The translations under genes and the position numbers were made by a program. Shown one piece after another: positions 46,187 through 56,312 of a DNA stretch of 64,000 nt. Each line of letters opens with the position of its first letter. The stretch's first letter is position 1. The stretch is from Deinococcus peraridilitoris DSM 19664 (GTDB taxonomy: Bacteria > Deinococcota > Deinococci > Deinococcales > Deinococcaceae). The notes under the pieces were generated by a model. It saw only the letters and a list, made by a program, of their open reading frames with translations, was not told the origin of the DNA and ran no database searches. The stretch is from assembly GCF_000317835.1 (NCBI RefSeq), contig NC_019793.1, positions 1,140,001 to 1,204,000 on the forward strand, written 5' to 3'.

Positions 46187-46553
46187 GAGTGGGCGTGTAT
46201 GGCTTTGATCCGGTTCATTGCGGTGGTTGCCGAGACTAGCATGGTGGTGGTCCGGACAGGTGAGCGCGGCGCAAGTGAATTGCCCGCAGCTGGGATGCGG
46301 CCTCGGGCACCAAGTGCGTTGTCAGGTCAGTCCAACTGTTGCTTTTTACCGGTCTGCAGGGGCTTTTCATGGGAAAATAAACAGGAATCGCCAATCTAGC
46401 GTGGCGTGCGGCGTGCCCTTCAGCGGTGACGTCGTGGGTAAGGTCAGCACGGATGGCCGAGGCCCGAAACCGGGAGGTGCTTGAACCGCCCGTTCTCCAG
46501 AGCGACCATTGCGGTTCCGTGCCCCGCGGGCGCTCGTCGGAACGCCGGGCCTT
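46187..46553. other. Intergenic stretch, nothing recognised
   Basis: No gene, hairpin or clear promoter is seen between the divergent 235-aa gene and the MFS transporter gene. Confidence 0.5.
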
Positions 46554-47693
46554 ATGCAACTGAATTTTCGTTTACCCCTGACAGTGCTGTCAGGGCTGTC
46601 GCTCTTGCTTGGCGTACTGGACGCCTCGGCAGGCGTCGCGTACCTGACGCTCCTCGCTCAGCATCAGCTCAGTACCCTCAGCCTGGCTCAGGCTTCCCTG
46701 TGGGGAACCGCAGCGGCTTTACCGCTGTTGTGGTGGGGAGCGCGGCATGCGGCGCGCGGTGGGCGGGCCTTCCCGCTCGCGGTGCCCGGGCTGATCGTGA
46801 CCTTGCTGGCTTTCCTGCTGTTTCGGGCGCCCAGCGGGGCGTTGCTGCTCGTGACCGTGGCGCTGCTCGCGACCGTCGCGCCACAGCTCGAAGCGAACAT
46901 CAGCGCCCGGGTCGCTGTGCTGGAGAAGTCAGGCCGTGCCTTACAGGGCCAGGTGCACGCGGCGTTCGCGCTGGGTGCGATTGTTGGTGCGCTGATGACC
47001 GGATTTGCCGTCGAGCATCAGTTCCTGCCGGTTGTGGCCTTCATCGTGAGTGGTGGCGCGCTGGTGTGTTCGCTGCTCGGCTGCACCCTGAAGTCACCTG
47101 CGCGCGGTGTGACGCCTCAGGCACGCATTCCCCGCACGCCCCGCGCGACGGTGGCGTTGCTGGTCGTCACGGCAGTCGGGGCGTATTTCGTGGAGAGCCT
47201 GGTCGAAGCCTGGGGTGCGTGGCGGTTGGTTGAACGGTTCGCCTTGAGCGCTGCCCAGGCGGGAGTGGCCCTCGGTGGTTATTACGCGGTGTTCGCTTTG
47301 GGTGCGCTGGGCAGCGCCTGGCTGCTGCGCACGTTCTCACCGCAAGTGTTGCTGCGCACGCTGGCGGTGGTGGCAGCTGGTGGGGCCTTGCTGTTCGTGT
47401 GCAGTTCCAGCGTATGGCTGAGCGTGCTGGGCTTGTGGTCGTTGGGATTCGGGGCGGCCGGGCTCTTTCCGACCCTGCTCACCTGGACGGCACGTCTGGG
47501 GATGGGAGCAGGCGCGACCCTGCTGGCGACCATGTGTGCCTACGCGGGGAAATTGCTCGAGCCGCTCTCGGTCAGCCTGCTGGGCGTGCAAGGCGCATTG
47601 GTGCTGGTGCCTGCGGTGCTCCTGCTGGTGGGCGCGCTGACCGTGCGCTTTCCCCTGATCCATCCGGTCGTGGCGCCCGCCGCGGGAGACTGA
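46554..47693 (+). CDS. MFS transporter
   Basis: 379-residue membrane protein with about 12 hydrophobic segments. The first half has LLGVLDASAGVAYLTLLAQHQ and a helix 4-5 region; the second half starts near VALLVVTAVGAYFVESLVEAWGAW. It fits a drug or metabolite efflux-type major facilitator. The substrate is unknown. ATG 46554 is preferred to an upstream start because the extra residues are non-hydrophobic and unlike the family. Confidence 0.78.
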   Translation: MQLNFRLPLTVLSGLSLLLGVLDASAGVAYLTLLAQHQLSTLSLAQASLWGTAAALPLLWWGARHAARGGRAFPLAVPGLIVTLLAFLLFRAPSGALLLVTVALLATVAPQLEANISARVAVLEKSGRALQGQVHAAFALGAIVGALMTGFAVEHQFLPVVAFIVSGGALVCSLLGCTLKSPARGVTPQARIPRTPRATVALLVVTAVGAYFVESLVEAWGAWRLVERFALSAAQAGVALGGYYAVFALGALGSAWLLRTFSPQVLLRTLAVVAAGGALLFVCSSSVWLSVLGLWSLGFGAAGLFPTLLTWTARLGMGAGATLLATMCAYAGKLLEPLSVSLLGVQGALVLVPAVLLLVGALTVRFPLIHPVVAPAAGD

Positions 47694-47735
47694 GCGCAGG
47701 AACACTGCGAAGGCTCAACAGATTTTTCCTTCCGC

Positions 47736-47762
47736 GCCCAGCTGCCACGTCGGCAGCTGGGC
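47736..47762 (+). terminator. Hairpin after the MFS gene
   Basis: GCCCAGCTGCC and GGCAGCTGGGC pair perfectly with a 5-base loop 43 bases past the stop. The T tract is weak. Confidence 0.5.
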
Positions 47763-47795
47763 TTGCAGGCGTGAACGCCACGGCCGGCCCCGGTC

Positions 47796-47801
47796 GATAC
47801 T
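47796..47801 (+). promoter_or_regulatory. -10 element of the S33 peptidase gene
   Basis: GATACT lies 6 bases before the ATG at 47808. Confidence 0.35.
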
Positions 47802-47807
47802 GGGGTC

Positions 47808-49037
47808 ATGTCCTCGTCCTACCGTACGCCCGGTCTGATCATCACAGATCATGAATTCCAGCTTCCCCTCGATCACACTGACCCGCACAGTCGGAGCATC
47901 ACGGTGTTCGCGCGGGAGGTCGCGCGGCCTGACGGGCAGGAGCGGCCATTTCTGGTGTTTTTCCAGGGTGGGCCGGGTTTCGAGGCGCCCCGACCCCTCA
48001 CAGCGCAGCAGCCCGCGTGGCTGCCGCGCGCTTTGCAGGACTTCCGGGTGTTGCTGCTGGACCAGCGGGGCACAGGCCGGTCTTCTCCGATCGGGCTGCT
48101 TTCCGGCATGACACCGGCAGAGCAGGCCGCGTACCTGCGGCATTTCCGGGCGGACTCGATCGTGCGTGACGCGGAAGCCATCCGGCAGGCACTCGGGGTG
48201 GAACGCTGGAGTGTGCTGGGGCAGAGTTTCGGTGGGTTCTGCGTCACGACGTACCTGTCCAGCGCACCCGAGGGCTTGAGGGAGGCGTTCATCACCGGGG
48301 GCCTACCGGCGCTGGGACATCATCCGGATGAGGTGTACCACGCGACCTATGCGCGCGTACTGGAACGCAACAAACGGTTTTACGAGCGCTACCCGCAAAA
48401 CCGGCAGCGCGTGACCGAACTCCTGACGTACCTGGAAGGAGAGGATGTCCGGCTGCCCGGCGGGGACCGCTTGACCGCCCGACGCTTCCGGCAGCTCGGT
48501 CATCTGCTGGGCATGAGCGACGGGCTGGAGAGACTGCATTACCTGCTGGAATCGCCTTTCACATCCCCGGCGTTTCTGTATGACGTGCAGAGCGCGTTGT
48601 CTTTCGGACGCAATCCGGTGTACGCGGTGCTGCATGAAGCCTGCTGGGCGGACGCCTGTATTTCAGGCTGGTCCGCCCAGCGCGTGATGCCGGAGGCGTT
48701 TGCAGCGCCGGAAATGCTGACAGGTGAGATGGTGTTTCCGTGGATGTTCGAGGAGTACGCGGCGCTGCGACCGTTGCGTGATGCGGCCGAGTTACTGGCA
48801 CGTGAACCGTGGGGTGCGCTGTACGACGCAACGCGCCTGCGGAAGAACTCAGTGCCGCTTGCGGCGGCGGTGTACGCGGAGGACATGTACGTCGAACGGT
48901 CTTTTTCCGAGGAGACGGCCGCGCTGATTGGGGGTGCGCGGGTGTGGCTCACGAACGAGTACGAACACGACGGCTTGCGCGTGGATGGGGAGCGCGTGCT
49001 GGGCCGGTTGATCGATCTGACCCGCGGAGGGGTATGA
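47808..49037 (+). CDS. Alpha/beta hydrolase, prolyl aminopeptidase (S33) family
   Basis: 409-residue alpha/beta hydrolase. The oxyanion-type FFQGGPGFE motif, LLLDQRGTGRSSP and the nucleophile elbow GQSFGGF are typical of proline iminopeptidases. The lid runs about residues 160-330. Likely triad partners are D in YAEDMYVE and H in YEHDGLR near the C-terminus. It probably removes N-terminal proline or other residues from peptides. No signal peptide is seen. Confidence 0.86.
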   Translation: MSSSYRTPGLIITDHEFQLPLDHTDPHSRSITVFAREVARPDGQERPFLVFFQGGPGFEAPRPLTAQQPAWLPRALQDFRVLLLDQRGTGRSSPIGLLSGMTPAEQAAYLRHFRADSIVRDAEAIRQALGVERWSVLGQSFGGFCVTTYLSSAPEGLREAFITGGLPALGHHPDEVYHATYARVLERNKRFYERYPQNRQRVTELLTYLEGEDVRLPGGDRLTARRFRQLGHLLGMSDGLERLHYLLESPFTSPAFLYDVQSALSFGRNPVYAVLHEACWADACISGWSAQRVMPEAFAAPEMLTGEMVFPWMFEEYAALRPLRDAAELLAREPWGALYDATRLRKNSVPLAAAVYAEDMYVERSFSEETAALIGGARVWLTNEYEHDGLRVDGERVLGRLIDLTRGGV

Positions 49038-49466
49038 AGCAAGACACTCGCTGAGCGGGCGCCGGTCAGCGTCACCGTGCGCTGCAGTCGGCTGTGCTTC
49101 TGGAACTCATAAGCCTGAGCGCGGATTCTGCCTGGTTTTGGTGACCAGACGCGTCGGCGAAATGCGCACTCGACTCCCTCGGAATATCCATGTGCGAGCA
49201 GAAGTCAAGTGCGTCAACCCGCCGGTTTGCCGGACAGGTGGGTAGCCAGGCAAGCACGCCGCGCAAAACGCCCATAAGCCCATCACTTTCGCCAAGGCTA
49301 CCCGCCCAGAGGTGAAACTGGGCAGGGCTGGCATGGCCATGCACCCTTTTGGCAGTGATGGTCAATGTCCAGTTCGAACACGGCTCCGGCTCGGCACACC
49401 TCTGCGCAAGTCCCACCTGCCAGCCCTCTTTTCCGGCTGGCATTTATGAAATGCTGGATTTACCTG
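49038..49466. other. Gene-free stretch
   Basis: I see no supported gene in this 429-base gap. A 123-codon minus-strand frame has no ribosome-binding site, no -10 hexamer and atypical composition. No repeat or hairpin stands out. Confidence 0.5.
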
Positions 49467-50294
49467 ATGAACCCCTTCGTCTTTGCCTGCATCACCCCGC
49501 ACGGCTCGGAAATCCTCGAAGCACTTTCGGACGACGCTTCTCTCATGGCCCGAACGCGGCGCAGCATGAACTCCTTGGGCCACGCCATGCACCAGTCCGC
49601 CCCTCAAGTCATCGTTGTCCTCACGCCGCACGGCACCCGGGCCGAAGGGCAGTTCGCCATTGCCAATCCGGAACGTCTGCGGGGCACGGTCGAGCATCAC
49701 GACCACGCCGTGGTCATGGAACGCCTGGTGGACCGCGATCTCGCGCGGGATATTGCTCAGACGGCTCTTGCAGACGAAGTCCCGACCGCCCTGCTGAATT
49801 ACGCGACGAGTGAAGGTCCGCTGTCGTGCATGCCGCTCGACTGGGGTGCCATTATTCCCCTCGCCTTCATGCCCGAAGTGCCCGTCGTGGTGATCAATCC
49901 ACCACGCGCTTTTGAGTTCACGCCACACCTGCGTTTCGGTGCCTCGCTCGCCCGGGCCGCCGCGCAGTGCGGGAAACGCGTCGGTCTGATCGCCAGTTGC
50001 GACTGGTCACACACGCACGCGGAAACGGGACCGTACGGCTTTCACGAAGCCGCGGTGAAACTCGATACTCAGGTGGTGGCGTGCATCGAGAGCGGCAATT
50101 TCGAAGCGCTCGCGGCCTTCGAGCCTCGGTTGATCGAGGACGCCAAACCCGACGGCCTCTGGCAGACGCTGGTGCTCGCGGGAGCCATTCCACCCCACGT
50201 CCGGCGGGTCGAGGTTCTGTCGTATGAAGTGCCCACGTACTTCGGAATGATCTGCGCAGCCGTCCACGCCCCCAAACCCGACGTTCAGCCATAA
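49467..50294 (+). CDS. Class III extradiol dioxygenase (LigB) family protein
   Basis: 275-residue protein. Metal-type histidines occur in ACITPHGSEIL (near 12), VLTPHGTRAEG (near 54) and ASCDWSHTHAETGPYGFH (near 178), the LigB superfamily pattern. Proteins in this group are extradiol ring-cleaving dioxygenases or members of the Memo/AMMECR1-linked group. No aromatic catabolism genes are nearby, so the substrate is unknown. The ATG at 49467 fits the family start. Confidence 0.8.
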   Translation: MNPFVFACITPHGSEILEALSDDASLMARTRRSMNSLGHAMHQSAPQVIVVLTPHGTRAEGQFAIANPERLRGTVEHHDHAVVMERLVDRDLARDIAQTALADEVPTALLNYATSEGPLSCMPLDWGAIIPLAFMPEVPVVVINPPRAFEFTPHLRFGASLARAAAQCGKRVGLIASCDWSHTHAETGPYGFHEAAVKLDTQVVACIESGNFEALAAFEPRLIEDAKPDGLWQTLVLAGAIPPHVRRVEVLSYEVPTYFGMICAAVHAPKPDVQP

Positions 50295-50296
50295 AA

Positions 50297-50336
50297 CCGG
50301 AGCAGCGACCGCCTTGCGGTCGCTGCTCCGGTTTTT
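50297..50336 (+). terminator. Intrinsic terminator after the LigB-like gene
   Basis: A 16-bp perfect stem (50297-50312 with 50316-50331), a CTT loop and TTTTT. The A tract on the left also allows function on the minus strand. Confidence 0.88.
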
Positions 50337-50421
50337 CGTGACCGCGAGCGGATGGTACCGATCGCACGGGCATAATGCGCTCCTGCACAGGGGGCAACCC
50401 CAGGACCGATGACGTTGGGGT

Positions 50422-50455
50422 AAAAAAGAAGAAGCCCCTCCAGGAGGGACTTCTT
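50422..50455 (-). terminator. Terminator after tRNA-Pro
   Basis: On the minus strand AAGAAGTCCCTCC pairs with GGAGGGGCTTCTT and is followed by a T run (50427-50422). It lies just 3' of the tRNA gene. Confidence 0.75.
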
Positions 50456-50458
50456 TGC

Positions 50459-50535
<77 letters not shown>

Positions 50536-50656
50536 ATGCCTTGGCCTGTCGAGTCTGACGACGCCGACGGTTCCGTGCCCAGCACAAGGGAATATAGCGG
50601 ACCGTTCCCGATACGGTCAAGCGCGCGCCGTGACGAAGGCGACGAACAAGGCACGG

Positions 50657-50662
50657 TATGCT
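50657..50662 (+). promoter_or_regulatory. -10 element of the M29 aminopeptidase gene
   Basis: TATGCT lies 7 bases before the ATG at 50670 and decides this start over the upstream ATG at 50658, which lies inside the hexamer. Confidence 0.55.
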
Positions 50663-50669
50663 GACGCGC

Positions 50670-51908
50670 ATGACCAACCTAACGTTTGATCAGAAGCTGG
50701 CGAATTACGCCGATCTTGCCGTACGCGTGGGTGCGGGGCTGCAGCCCGGCCAGCGGCTGCTGGTCCAGTCTCCCGTGGAGACCGCTCCCCTGGCACGCGC
50801 CATCGTGCGCAAAGCCTACGAGGCGGGCGCCAGTTTTGCTGACGTGCGCTGGGATGATGACGATGTGGTCCTGGCGCGCTTCTCGGGAGCGCCTGACTCA
50901 ACGTTTGAGCAGCTCAGCCAGTGGCGGGTGGATGCCGAGCTGGAGGTTGCCAAGGCCGGTGGCGCGGTCATCAGCATTCGCGCCACGGACCCCAACCTGC
51001 TCGCGACCGTGCCGCCGGAGCGGGTTGCGACCTACCAGCGCGCCCTGTCGACCTACCGCAAGCCTTACACCAGCATGGTGATGACCAACCAGCTGAACTG
51101 GAACCTGGTCTCGGCGCCCATTCCTGCCTGGGCCGCGCGCATGTTTCCGGGCTCCTCGCCCGAGGACGCCGTGCGTCAGCAGTGGGACGCCATTTTTGCC
51201 GCGACACGTGCCGATCAGGAAAATCCGGTCGAACTGTGGCGCGCGCACAACGCGAGCCTGCGTCAGCGCAAGGAGCTGCTCACGCAAAAGCAGTATCGGG
51301 CGCTGCACTTCAGCGGTGGTGACACCGACCTGACGGTCGGCCTCGCCGACGATCACGTGTGGGGTGGGGGCAGCTCGCTCACGCCGGGGGGCATCGAGTT
51401 CACGGCGAACATTCCGACCGAGGAAGTCTGGACCGCGCCGCACCGCGAACGGGTGGACGGCGTGGTGGTGAGCACCAAGCCACTCTCGTACAGCGGCGTG
51501 CTGATCGACGGCATCCGCATCCGCTTCGAGGGTGGGCGGGTGGTCGAGGCCACCGCAGAGAGTGGCCAGGACGTACTGTGCAGCCTGATCGACACCGACG
51601 AGGGTTCACACCGTCTGGGTGAGGTGGCCCTGGTGCCGCACTCCTCGCCAATTTCGCGCTCGGGGCTGTTTTTCTACAACACCCTCTATGACGAGAACGC
51701 CGCGTCTCACATTGCGATCGGCAGCGCTTACCGCTTCAACGTGCAGGGTGGCGAGGGCATGACGACCGAGCAGTTCGCGGCCAAGGGCGGCAACGAGAGC
51801 CTCACACACGTCGACTGGATGATCGGCAGCGCCGAGATGAATGTCGACGGCATCACCCAGGATGGACGGCGTGAAGCTGTGATGCGCGCAGGCGAGTTCG
51901 TTCTGTAG
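50670..51908 (+). CDS. M29 family aminopeptidase (AmpS/AmpT-like)
   Basis: 412-residue peptidase of the thermophilic aminopeptidase family. The N-terminal part has [23 protein letters not shown]. The metal-site glutamates and histidines lie in the C-terminal half: [60 protein letters not shown] and [15 protein letters not shown]. Members of the family use Co2+ or Zn2+ and cleave N-terminal residues with broad specificity. Confidence 0.94.
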   Translation: MTNLTFDQKLANYADLAVRVGAGLQPGQRLLVQSPVETAPLARAIVRKAYEAGASFADVRWDDDDVVLARFSGAPDSTFEQLSQWRVDAELEVAKAGGAVISIRATDPNLLATVPPERVATYQRALSTYRKPYTSMVMTNQLNWNLVSAPIPAWAARMFPGSSPEDAVRQQWDAIFAATRADQENPVELWRAHNASLRQRKELLTQKQYRALHFSGGDTDLTVGLADDHVWGGGSSLTPGGIEFTANIPTEEVWTAPHRERVDGVVVSTKPLSYSGVLIDGIRIRFEGGRVVEATAESGQDVLCSLIDTDEGSHRLGEVALVPHSSPISRSGLFFYNTLYDENAASHIAIGSAYRFNVQGGEGMTTEQFAAKGGNESLTHVDWMIGSAEMNVDGITQDGRREAVMRAGEFVL

Positions 51909-51927
51909 GCCACACTGTCCTCATTCG

Positions 51928-51954
51928 GCGCGCCTCACCGGAGGCGCGCTTTTT
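51928..51954 (+). terminator. Intrinsic terminator after the M29 peptidase gene
   Basis: GCGCGCCT and AGGCGCGC pair with a 6-base loop and TTTTT follows. Confidence 0.8.
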
Positions 51955-51998
51955 CGTCGCTTACTTTTCCTCACCGACGCACTTTGCAAGATAAAGTC

Positions 51999-53105
51999 AT
52001 GAAGTATTCAATGATGGCCCTGGGCGCCGCCCTGCTTCTGTCGTGGGGCGCGGCGCAGGACGTGAAATTGGTGCGGGTCGCCGCGGGTTTCGAGCGGCCC
52101 ACGGTGGTCACCCATGCGGGCGACGGCTCGAATCGCCTGTTCGTGGTCGAGCAGGGCGGCGTGATCAAGCTCGTCAAGAACGGGCAGCTGCAGCGTGAGC
52201 CCTTTCTTGACGTGAGCAGTTTGACGCGCGCGGGCGGCGAGCGCGGCCTGCTGGGCCTGGCCTTTGATCCGAAGTTCAAGCAAAGTGGGCGTTTTTACAT
52301 CAATTACACCAATACCAACGGCCACACGGTCATCGCGCGTTACACCGCGCAGGGCGACCGCGCGAACCCCAGTTCGGCCGCCGTGCTGCTCACCATCGAG
52401 CAGCCGTATGCCAACCACAACGGCGGTCAGCTGGCCTTCGGTCCGGACGGTTACCTGTATATCGGTACGGGAGACGGGGGCGGCGGAGGTGATCCGCAGA
52501 ACCACGGGCAGAACCTCAGTTCGCTGCTGGGCAAGCTGCTGCGCCTTGATGTCAGCGGCGACAAGTACACGGTGCCCAAGGACAATCCTTTTGTCGGTCA
52601 GAACGGCGCGCGGGGTGAGGTGTGGGCGTACGGTCTGCGCAACCCCTGGCGTTTCAGCTTCGACCGCGAAAACGGCAATCTCTTCATCGCCGACGTCGGC
52701 CAGAACAAGTTCGAGGAGATCAACTTCCAGCCGGGGAGCAGCAAAGGCGGCGAAAACTACGGCTGGCGGCTGAAAGAAGCGAACGAATGCTTCAACCCGG
52801 GCAGCAACTGCACGCGCGAGCGCAAGCTGGTCGACCCGATTTTGCAGTACGGCCGTTCAGAGGGCGTCTCGGTCACGGGCGGGTACGTCTATCGGGGCAA
52901 GGCCGTGCCCGAACTGGTCGGGAAGTACGTTTACGGCGACTTTGGCAGCGGCACGGTCTGGGTTGGGGAGCGCGATGGCAACCGCTGGACCGCGCGCCGC
53001 CTGCTCGACACCGAGTACAACATCTCAACCTTCGGGCAGAGTGAAGCGGGCGAGTTGTACCTCACCGACTACAACTCGGGAACCCTGTACCAGTTCGGGA
53101 AGTAA
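51999..53105 (+). CDS. PQQ-dependent sugar dehydrogenase (Glucose/sorbosone dehydrogenase family)
   Basis: 368-residue secreted beta-propeller. A signal peptide (MKYSMMALGAALLLSWGAAQ) is followed by VAAGFERPTVVTH, GGERGLLGLAFDP, NHNGGQLAFGPDGYLYIGTGDGG, RGEVWAYGLRNPWRFSFD, IADVGQNKFEEIN and YGWRLKEANECFN, the soluble aldose dehydrogenase (YliI-like) pattern for PQQ and Ca2+ binding. No PQQ biosynthesis genes are in the window. The ATG at 51999 is set by the signal peptide. Confidence 0.92.
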   Translation: MKYSMMALGAALLLSWGAAQDVKLVRVAAGFERPTVVTHAGDGSNRLFVVEQGGVIKLVKNGQLQREPFLDVSSLTRAGGERGLLGLAFDPKFKQSGRFYINYTNTNGHTVIARYTAQGDRANPSSAAVLLTIEQPYANHNGGQLAFGPDGYLYIGTGDGGGGGDPQNHGQNLSSLLGKLLRLDVSGDKYTVPKDNPFVGQNGARGEVWAYGLRNPWRFSFDRENGNLFIADVGQNKFEEINFQPGSSKGGENYGWRLKEANECFNPGSNCTRERKLVDPILQYGRSEGVSVTGGYVYRGKAVPELVGKYVYGDFGSGTVWVGERDGNRWTARRLLDTEYNISTFGQSEAGELYLTDYNSGTLYQFGK

Positions 53106-53115
53106 ATTCGGCAAA

Positions 53116-53147
53116 GAGGCCGCGACCGCAAGCTGCCGGCCTCTCTG
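53116..53147 (+). terminator. Hairpin after the sugar dehydrogenase gene
   Basis: AGAGGCCG and CGGCCTCT pair around a 14-base loop just after the stop. There is no good T tract. Confidence 0.35.
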
Positions 53148-53173
53148 CTGACATCCTGATGCCTGCCCGGCGC

Positions 53174-53488
53174 TCAGGGTGTCCGTACACTGTCGCCGAG
53201 CCAGCCCAGAAAAGGCGGCCAGGCCCGTTCGATGGGCAGCGCGATCACCTCGGGAATATCGTAGGGGTGCAGCTCGATGATGCGCTTCTCCAGCGCCGGA
53301 TATTGCGCTTCTTCTGTTTTGATGATCAGTAACGCTTCGCTGTCGTCGGCGACATCACCCTGCCAGCGGTAAACGGACTGGACTCCGCTCAGGATGTTGA
53401 CGCAGCCTGCCAGGCGCTCGCCGACAAGGGTACGCGCGAATTCCGCTGCCCGGTCAGGGGGCACGGTCACCAGCACAACAATGGCCAT
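53174..53488 (-). CDS. cutA: Divalent-cation tolerance protein CutA
   Basis: 104-residue protein of the CutA1 family: MAIVVLVTVPPDRAAEFARTLV, LAGCVNILSGVQSVYRWQGDV, EALLIIKTEE and HPYDIPEVIALPI. It should form the usual trimeric ferredoxin-like barrel. Its role in metal tolerance is not settled even in model species. TATTCT lies 5 bases before ATG. Confidence 0.95.
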   Translation of the reverse strand: MAIVVLVTVPPDRAAEFARTLVGERLAGCVNILSGVQSVYRWQGDVADDSEALLIIKTEEAQYPALEKRIIELHPYDIPEVIALPIERAWPPFLGWLGDSVRTP

Positions 53489-53493
53489 GCCTC

Positions 53494-53499
53494 AGAATA
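53494..53499 (-). promoter_or_regulatory. -10 element of cutA (leaderless type)
   Basis: TATTCT lies 5 bases from the ATG at 53488. Confidence 0.5.
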
Positions 53500-53662
53500 C
53501 GCGTTGGGACACACCGGGTGAGTGTCTGGCTCATCTCGCGTGAAGGTACGCCCGCGTCCTGACCGCGATGCCTGCACAGCGCGAATCCAGTGCGGATATA
53601 AACCAGTGCGGATCTAAATCCGAGAAGCCGCCCACATAGCGTGGGCGGCTTCTCTTGTTGCT

Positions 53663-55069
53663 TCAGCGGTTCATGATGTGAATGGCCTGCTTGTGGATGT
53701 TCTCAGCGGCTTCGAGCACGCTTTCACTGAGGGTAGGGTGGGCGTGCACGGTGAGGCTGATGTCGGTGACGGTGGCAGCCATCTCAAGCGCCAGGCCCAC
53801 CTCGCTGAGGAAATCGCTCGCGTGCGGCGCGACGATGTGCGCGCCTAGCACCAGATCGGTTTTGGCGTCGCTGATCATCTTGACAAAACCGTCGGTGTCG
53901 CCCAGGGTCATGGCGCGGCCCGAGGCCGACAGCGGAAAGTTACCGGTCTTGACGGTGTAGCCTTTGGCCTTGGCTTCGGCTTCGGTGAGGCCCACCCAGG
54001 CCAGTTCGGGCGTGGTGTACACCACCGCGGGAATCGCCACGACGTCCATCTCGCTTTTCTTGCCGGCGATCACCTCGGCGGCGACCAGGCCCTCTTTCAT
54101 GGCCTTGTGCGCCAGCATAGGGTTCCCCACGACGTCACCGATGGCGTAGATGTGCGGCGTGCTGGTCTGCATCTTCTTGTTGACGCCGATGAAGCCCCGC
54201 TCGTTGACCTGCACGCCCGCTACCTCGAGGCCCAGATTCGCGCTGCGCGGACGGCGCCCGACCGCGACCAGCACGCGGTCGTAGACCTCGACCCGCTTTT
54301 CGCCCGTGGTAACATCCTCCAGCTCCACGTGCAGTTCCCCGTCACGCTCGGTGAAACCGTTGGCCTTGGTGCCGAGATCGATGGCGATGCCCTGTTTGCG
54401 CAGAATCTTGGCAAAGGTGTTCGCGGCGTCCGCGTCGGCGGCCGGTACGACCTGCGGCGCAAATTCGATGACCTTCACGCTGCTGCCCAGGTTGTGGTAG
54501 ACCTGCGCGAATTCCAAGCCGATGGCGCCCGCTCCGATGGCCAGAAAGCGCTTGGGGAGGGGGTCGGGCACCATCAGCGCGCCGGTGGAGTCCACGATTT
54601 TCTGCTGATCGACCGGAAAGGGCGGCAGATTTGCGGGCTCGGAGCCGGTCGCGATGATAAAGCTTCTGGCCGTGACTTTCTGGCCGCCCACCTGTACGGT
54701 GTGGGCGTCCAGAAAGCGCGCTTCGCCCACGAGGTGTGTGACCTTGTTGGCCTTGAAAAGAGCCGAGACGCCGCCCGTGAGGCGCTTGACAATGCCGTCC
54801 TTCCAGCCGTTGAGCTTGGCGATGTCCATTTTCGGCTCGCCGAAGGTCAGGCCGAAGTCCTCGGCGTGCTTGGCGCCGCGAATCCCCTCGCCCGCGTGCA
54901 GGAGCGCCTTGGTCGGAATGCAGCCGACGTTGAGGCACACGCCACCGACGTTGCCCATCTCGGCACACGCCACCTTGAGACCGAGTTGCGCGGCGCGGAT
55001 GGCGGCGTGGTATCCGCCGGGACCGGCGCCGATTACCAGCAGGTCATAGTCCACCGAGTTCTGAGTCAT
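53663..55069 (-). CDS. lpdA: Dihydrolipoyl dehydrogenase (E3)
   Basis: 468-residue flavoprotein. FAD site [19 protein letters not shown] (13-31), redox-active C45/C50 in [18 protein letters not shown] site [19 protein letters not shown], second FAD motif [20 protein letters not shown], and the C-terminal His-Glu pair in [14 protein letters not shown]. It reoxidises the lipoyl group of the E2 encoded upstream and may also serve other 2-oxoacid dehydrogenases. TAGACT lies 9 bases before ATG, so it has its own promoter. Confidence 0.96.
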   Translation of the reverse strand: MTQNSVDYDLLVIGAGPGGYHAAIRAAQLGLKVACAEMGNVGGVCLNVGCIPTKALLHAGEGIRGAKHAEDFGLTFGEPKMDIAKLNGWKDGIVKRLTGGVSALFKANKVTHLVGEARFLDAHTVQVGGQKVTARSFIIATGSEPANLPPFPVDQQKIVDSTGALMVPDPLPKRFLAIGAGAIGLEFAQVYHNLGSSVKVIEFAPQVVPAADADAANTFAKILRKQGIAIDLGTKANGFTERDGELHVELEDVTTGEKRVEVYDRVLVAVGRRPRSANLGLEVAGVQVNERGFIGVNKKMQTSTPHIYAIGDVVGNPMLAHKAMKEGLVAAEVIAGKKSEMDVVAIPAVVYTTPELAWVGLTEAEAKAKGYTVKTGNFPLSASGRAMTLGDTDGFVKMISDAKTDLVLGAHIVAPHASDFLSEVGLALEMAATVTDISLTVHAHPTLSESVLEAAENIHKQAIHIMNR

Positions 55070-55078
55070 ACGATTGCC

Positions 55079-55084
55079 AGTCTA
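55079..55084 (-). promoter_or_regulatory. -10 element of the E3 gene
   Basis: TAGACT lies 9 bases from the ATG at 55069, placing the transcription start within about 3 bases of the codon. Confidence 0.4.
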
Positions 55085-55265
55085 ACGGGTGTTCGCCTTG
55101 GGCGTCCGCAGGCCTTCTTGCCTTTTTGGCAGGACGTACGCGGGGAATTGACCTGCCGAAACGGTAAAAGAAGGAGCGAGGACTGGTTTTGCCTCCGCAA
55201 AGCTGCCACAGCAGAAGAGGAACATTTCTGACGCTCCTCTTCTGCCGGTCGGCCGGTATACAGGT

Positions 55266-56222
55266 TCAGGGCTGGCTGCTGCGGGCGCGGGTCAGCGAAC
55301 CGACATCCATCAGGAAGTTGCCGTCACTGGGCAGCATAACGGTCTGGATGCCCGGCGAGAGCTTCTCGGCGACGGTCAGCTGAATGATCTCGGGGTTTTC
55401 CTTGAGGGCCTTGCCGCGCAGGGAGAGGGCACGCGATTCGCCTTCTGCACGCGCGATGGCCGCGTCCGATTCGGCGCGCGCCTCGACCACCTTGCGCTGT
55501 GCGGCGATGTTGGCCTGCTGCAGGCGGTTGCGCTCGACGGCCACCTGCTGCTCGGCAGTCTGCTTTTCCTCGATGGCCTTGGCCACCGACTCGGGAATGC
55601 GCAGCTCGCGCAACAGCACACCGACCAGTTCGAGGTGGTTGCGCTCGAAGACTTCACGCAAGGACTGGGTAATCTGCCCTTCCAGCGCGGCGCGCTGGGT
55701 GCTGATCAGATCGGCGGCATTGAACTGCCCCACGCCGTCACGCACCTTGCTGCGCACCTGTGGACGAATGACGGTCGTGATGTAGTTGGGCCCCAGTTCC
55801 TTGTGCAGCAGCGCCGCTTCCTCGCGCTTCACCCGAAACTGCACCGTCACGTCGGCAGTGATCCCCAGGCCTTCCTTGGAGCGCGCCTGAATACTCTCGT
55901 CCGCGCCGCGTCCATCCTCACCGATACGTGACAAGGTCAGCTCCTGCAGACGGACATCGTAGGGAATTACGCTGTCCACGGCGGGCGTCACGAAGTGAAT
56001 GCCTTCGCCGAGGGTAGTGGGGCGCACGCCGCGCAGTGCGCTGAAGACCACGCCCGCCTGACCGGCGGGAATGACAACCAACGCGCTCCCGACCGCCGCA
56101 ATGAGCGCTCCGGCACCCAGCACGGCCCAGCCGGTCCTGGTAAACGGGAGCTGCCGCACGCGCGAAAAGATGATGAGACCCACGCCGATGAACGCCAGTA
56201 AGACTCCGATTTCTCCAAACAT
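55266..56222 (-). CDS. SPFH/prohibitin (Band 7) family membrane protein
   Basis: 318 residues. Two N-terminal membrane segments (FGEIGVLLAFIGVGLIIF and WAVLGAGALIAAVGSALVVIP) are followed by a Band 7 domain (QAGVVFSALRGVRPTTLGEGIHFVTP onward to about 220). A coiled-coil stretch follows (IEEKQTAEQQVAVERNRLQQANIAAQRKVVEARAESDAA). Such proteins form membrane scaffolds and often regulate membrane proteases or phospholipid domains. It sits between E2 and E3 genes of the dehydrogenase cluster. Confidence 0.88.
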   Translation of the reverse strand: MFGEIGVLLAFIGVGLIIFSRVRQLPFTRTGWAVLGAGALIAAVGSALVVIPAGQAGVVFSALRGVRPTTLGEGIHFVTPAVDSVIPYDVRLQELTLSRIGEDGRGADESIQARSKEGLGITADVTVQFRVKREEAALLHKELGPNYITTVIRPQVRSKVRDGVGQFNAADLISTQRAALEGQITQSLREVFERNHLELVGVLLRELRIPESVAKAIEEKQTAEQQVAVERNRLQQANIAAQRKVVEARAESDAAIARAEGESRALSLRGKALKENPEIIQLTVAEKLSPGIQTVMLPSDGNFLMDVGSLTRARSSQP

Positions 56223-56312
56223 GCCTCAGGTACGACCTGAGCGTCCGCTGAGTTCCCGATGAGGAGACACGGCAAAGCGGGCGACCGAAGCCGCCCGCTC
56301 AGGATGCCAGTG

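Noticed and set aside
49072..49443. 123-codon minus-strand open frame
   Set aside because: It has no start signal, no family and mixed composition; it overlaps the upstream region of the LigB-like gene.
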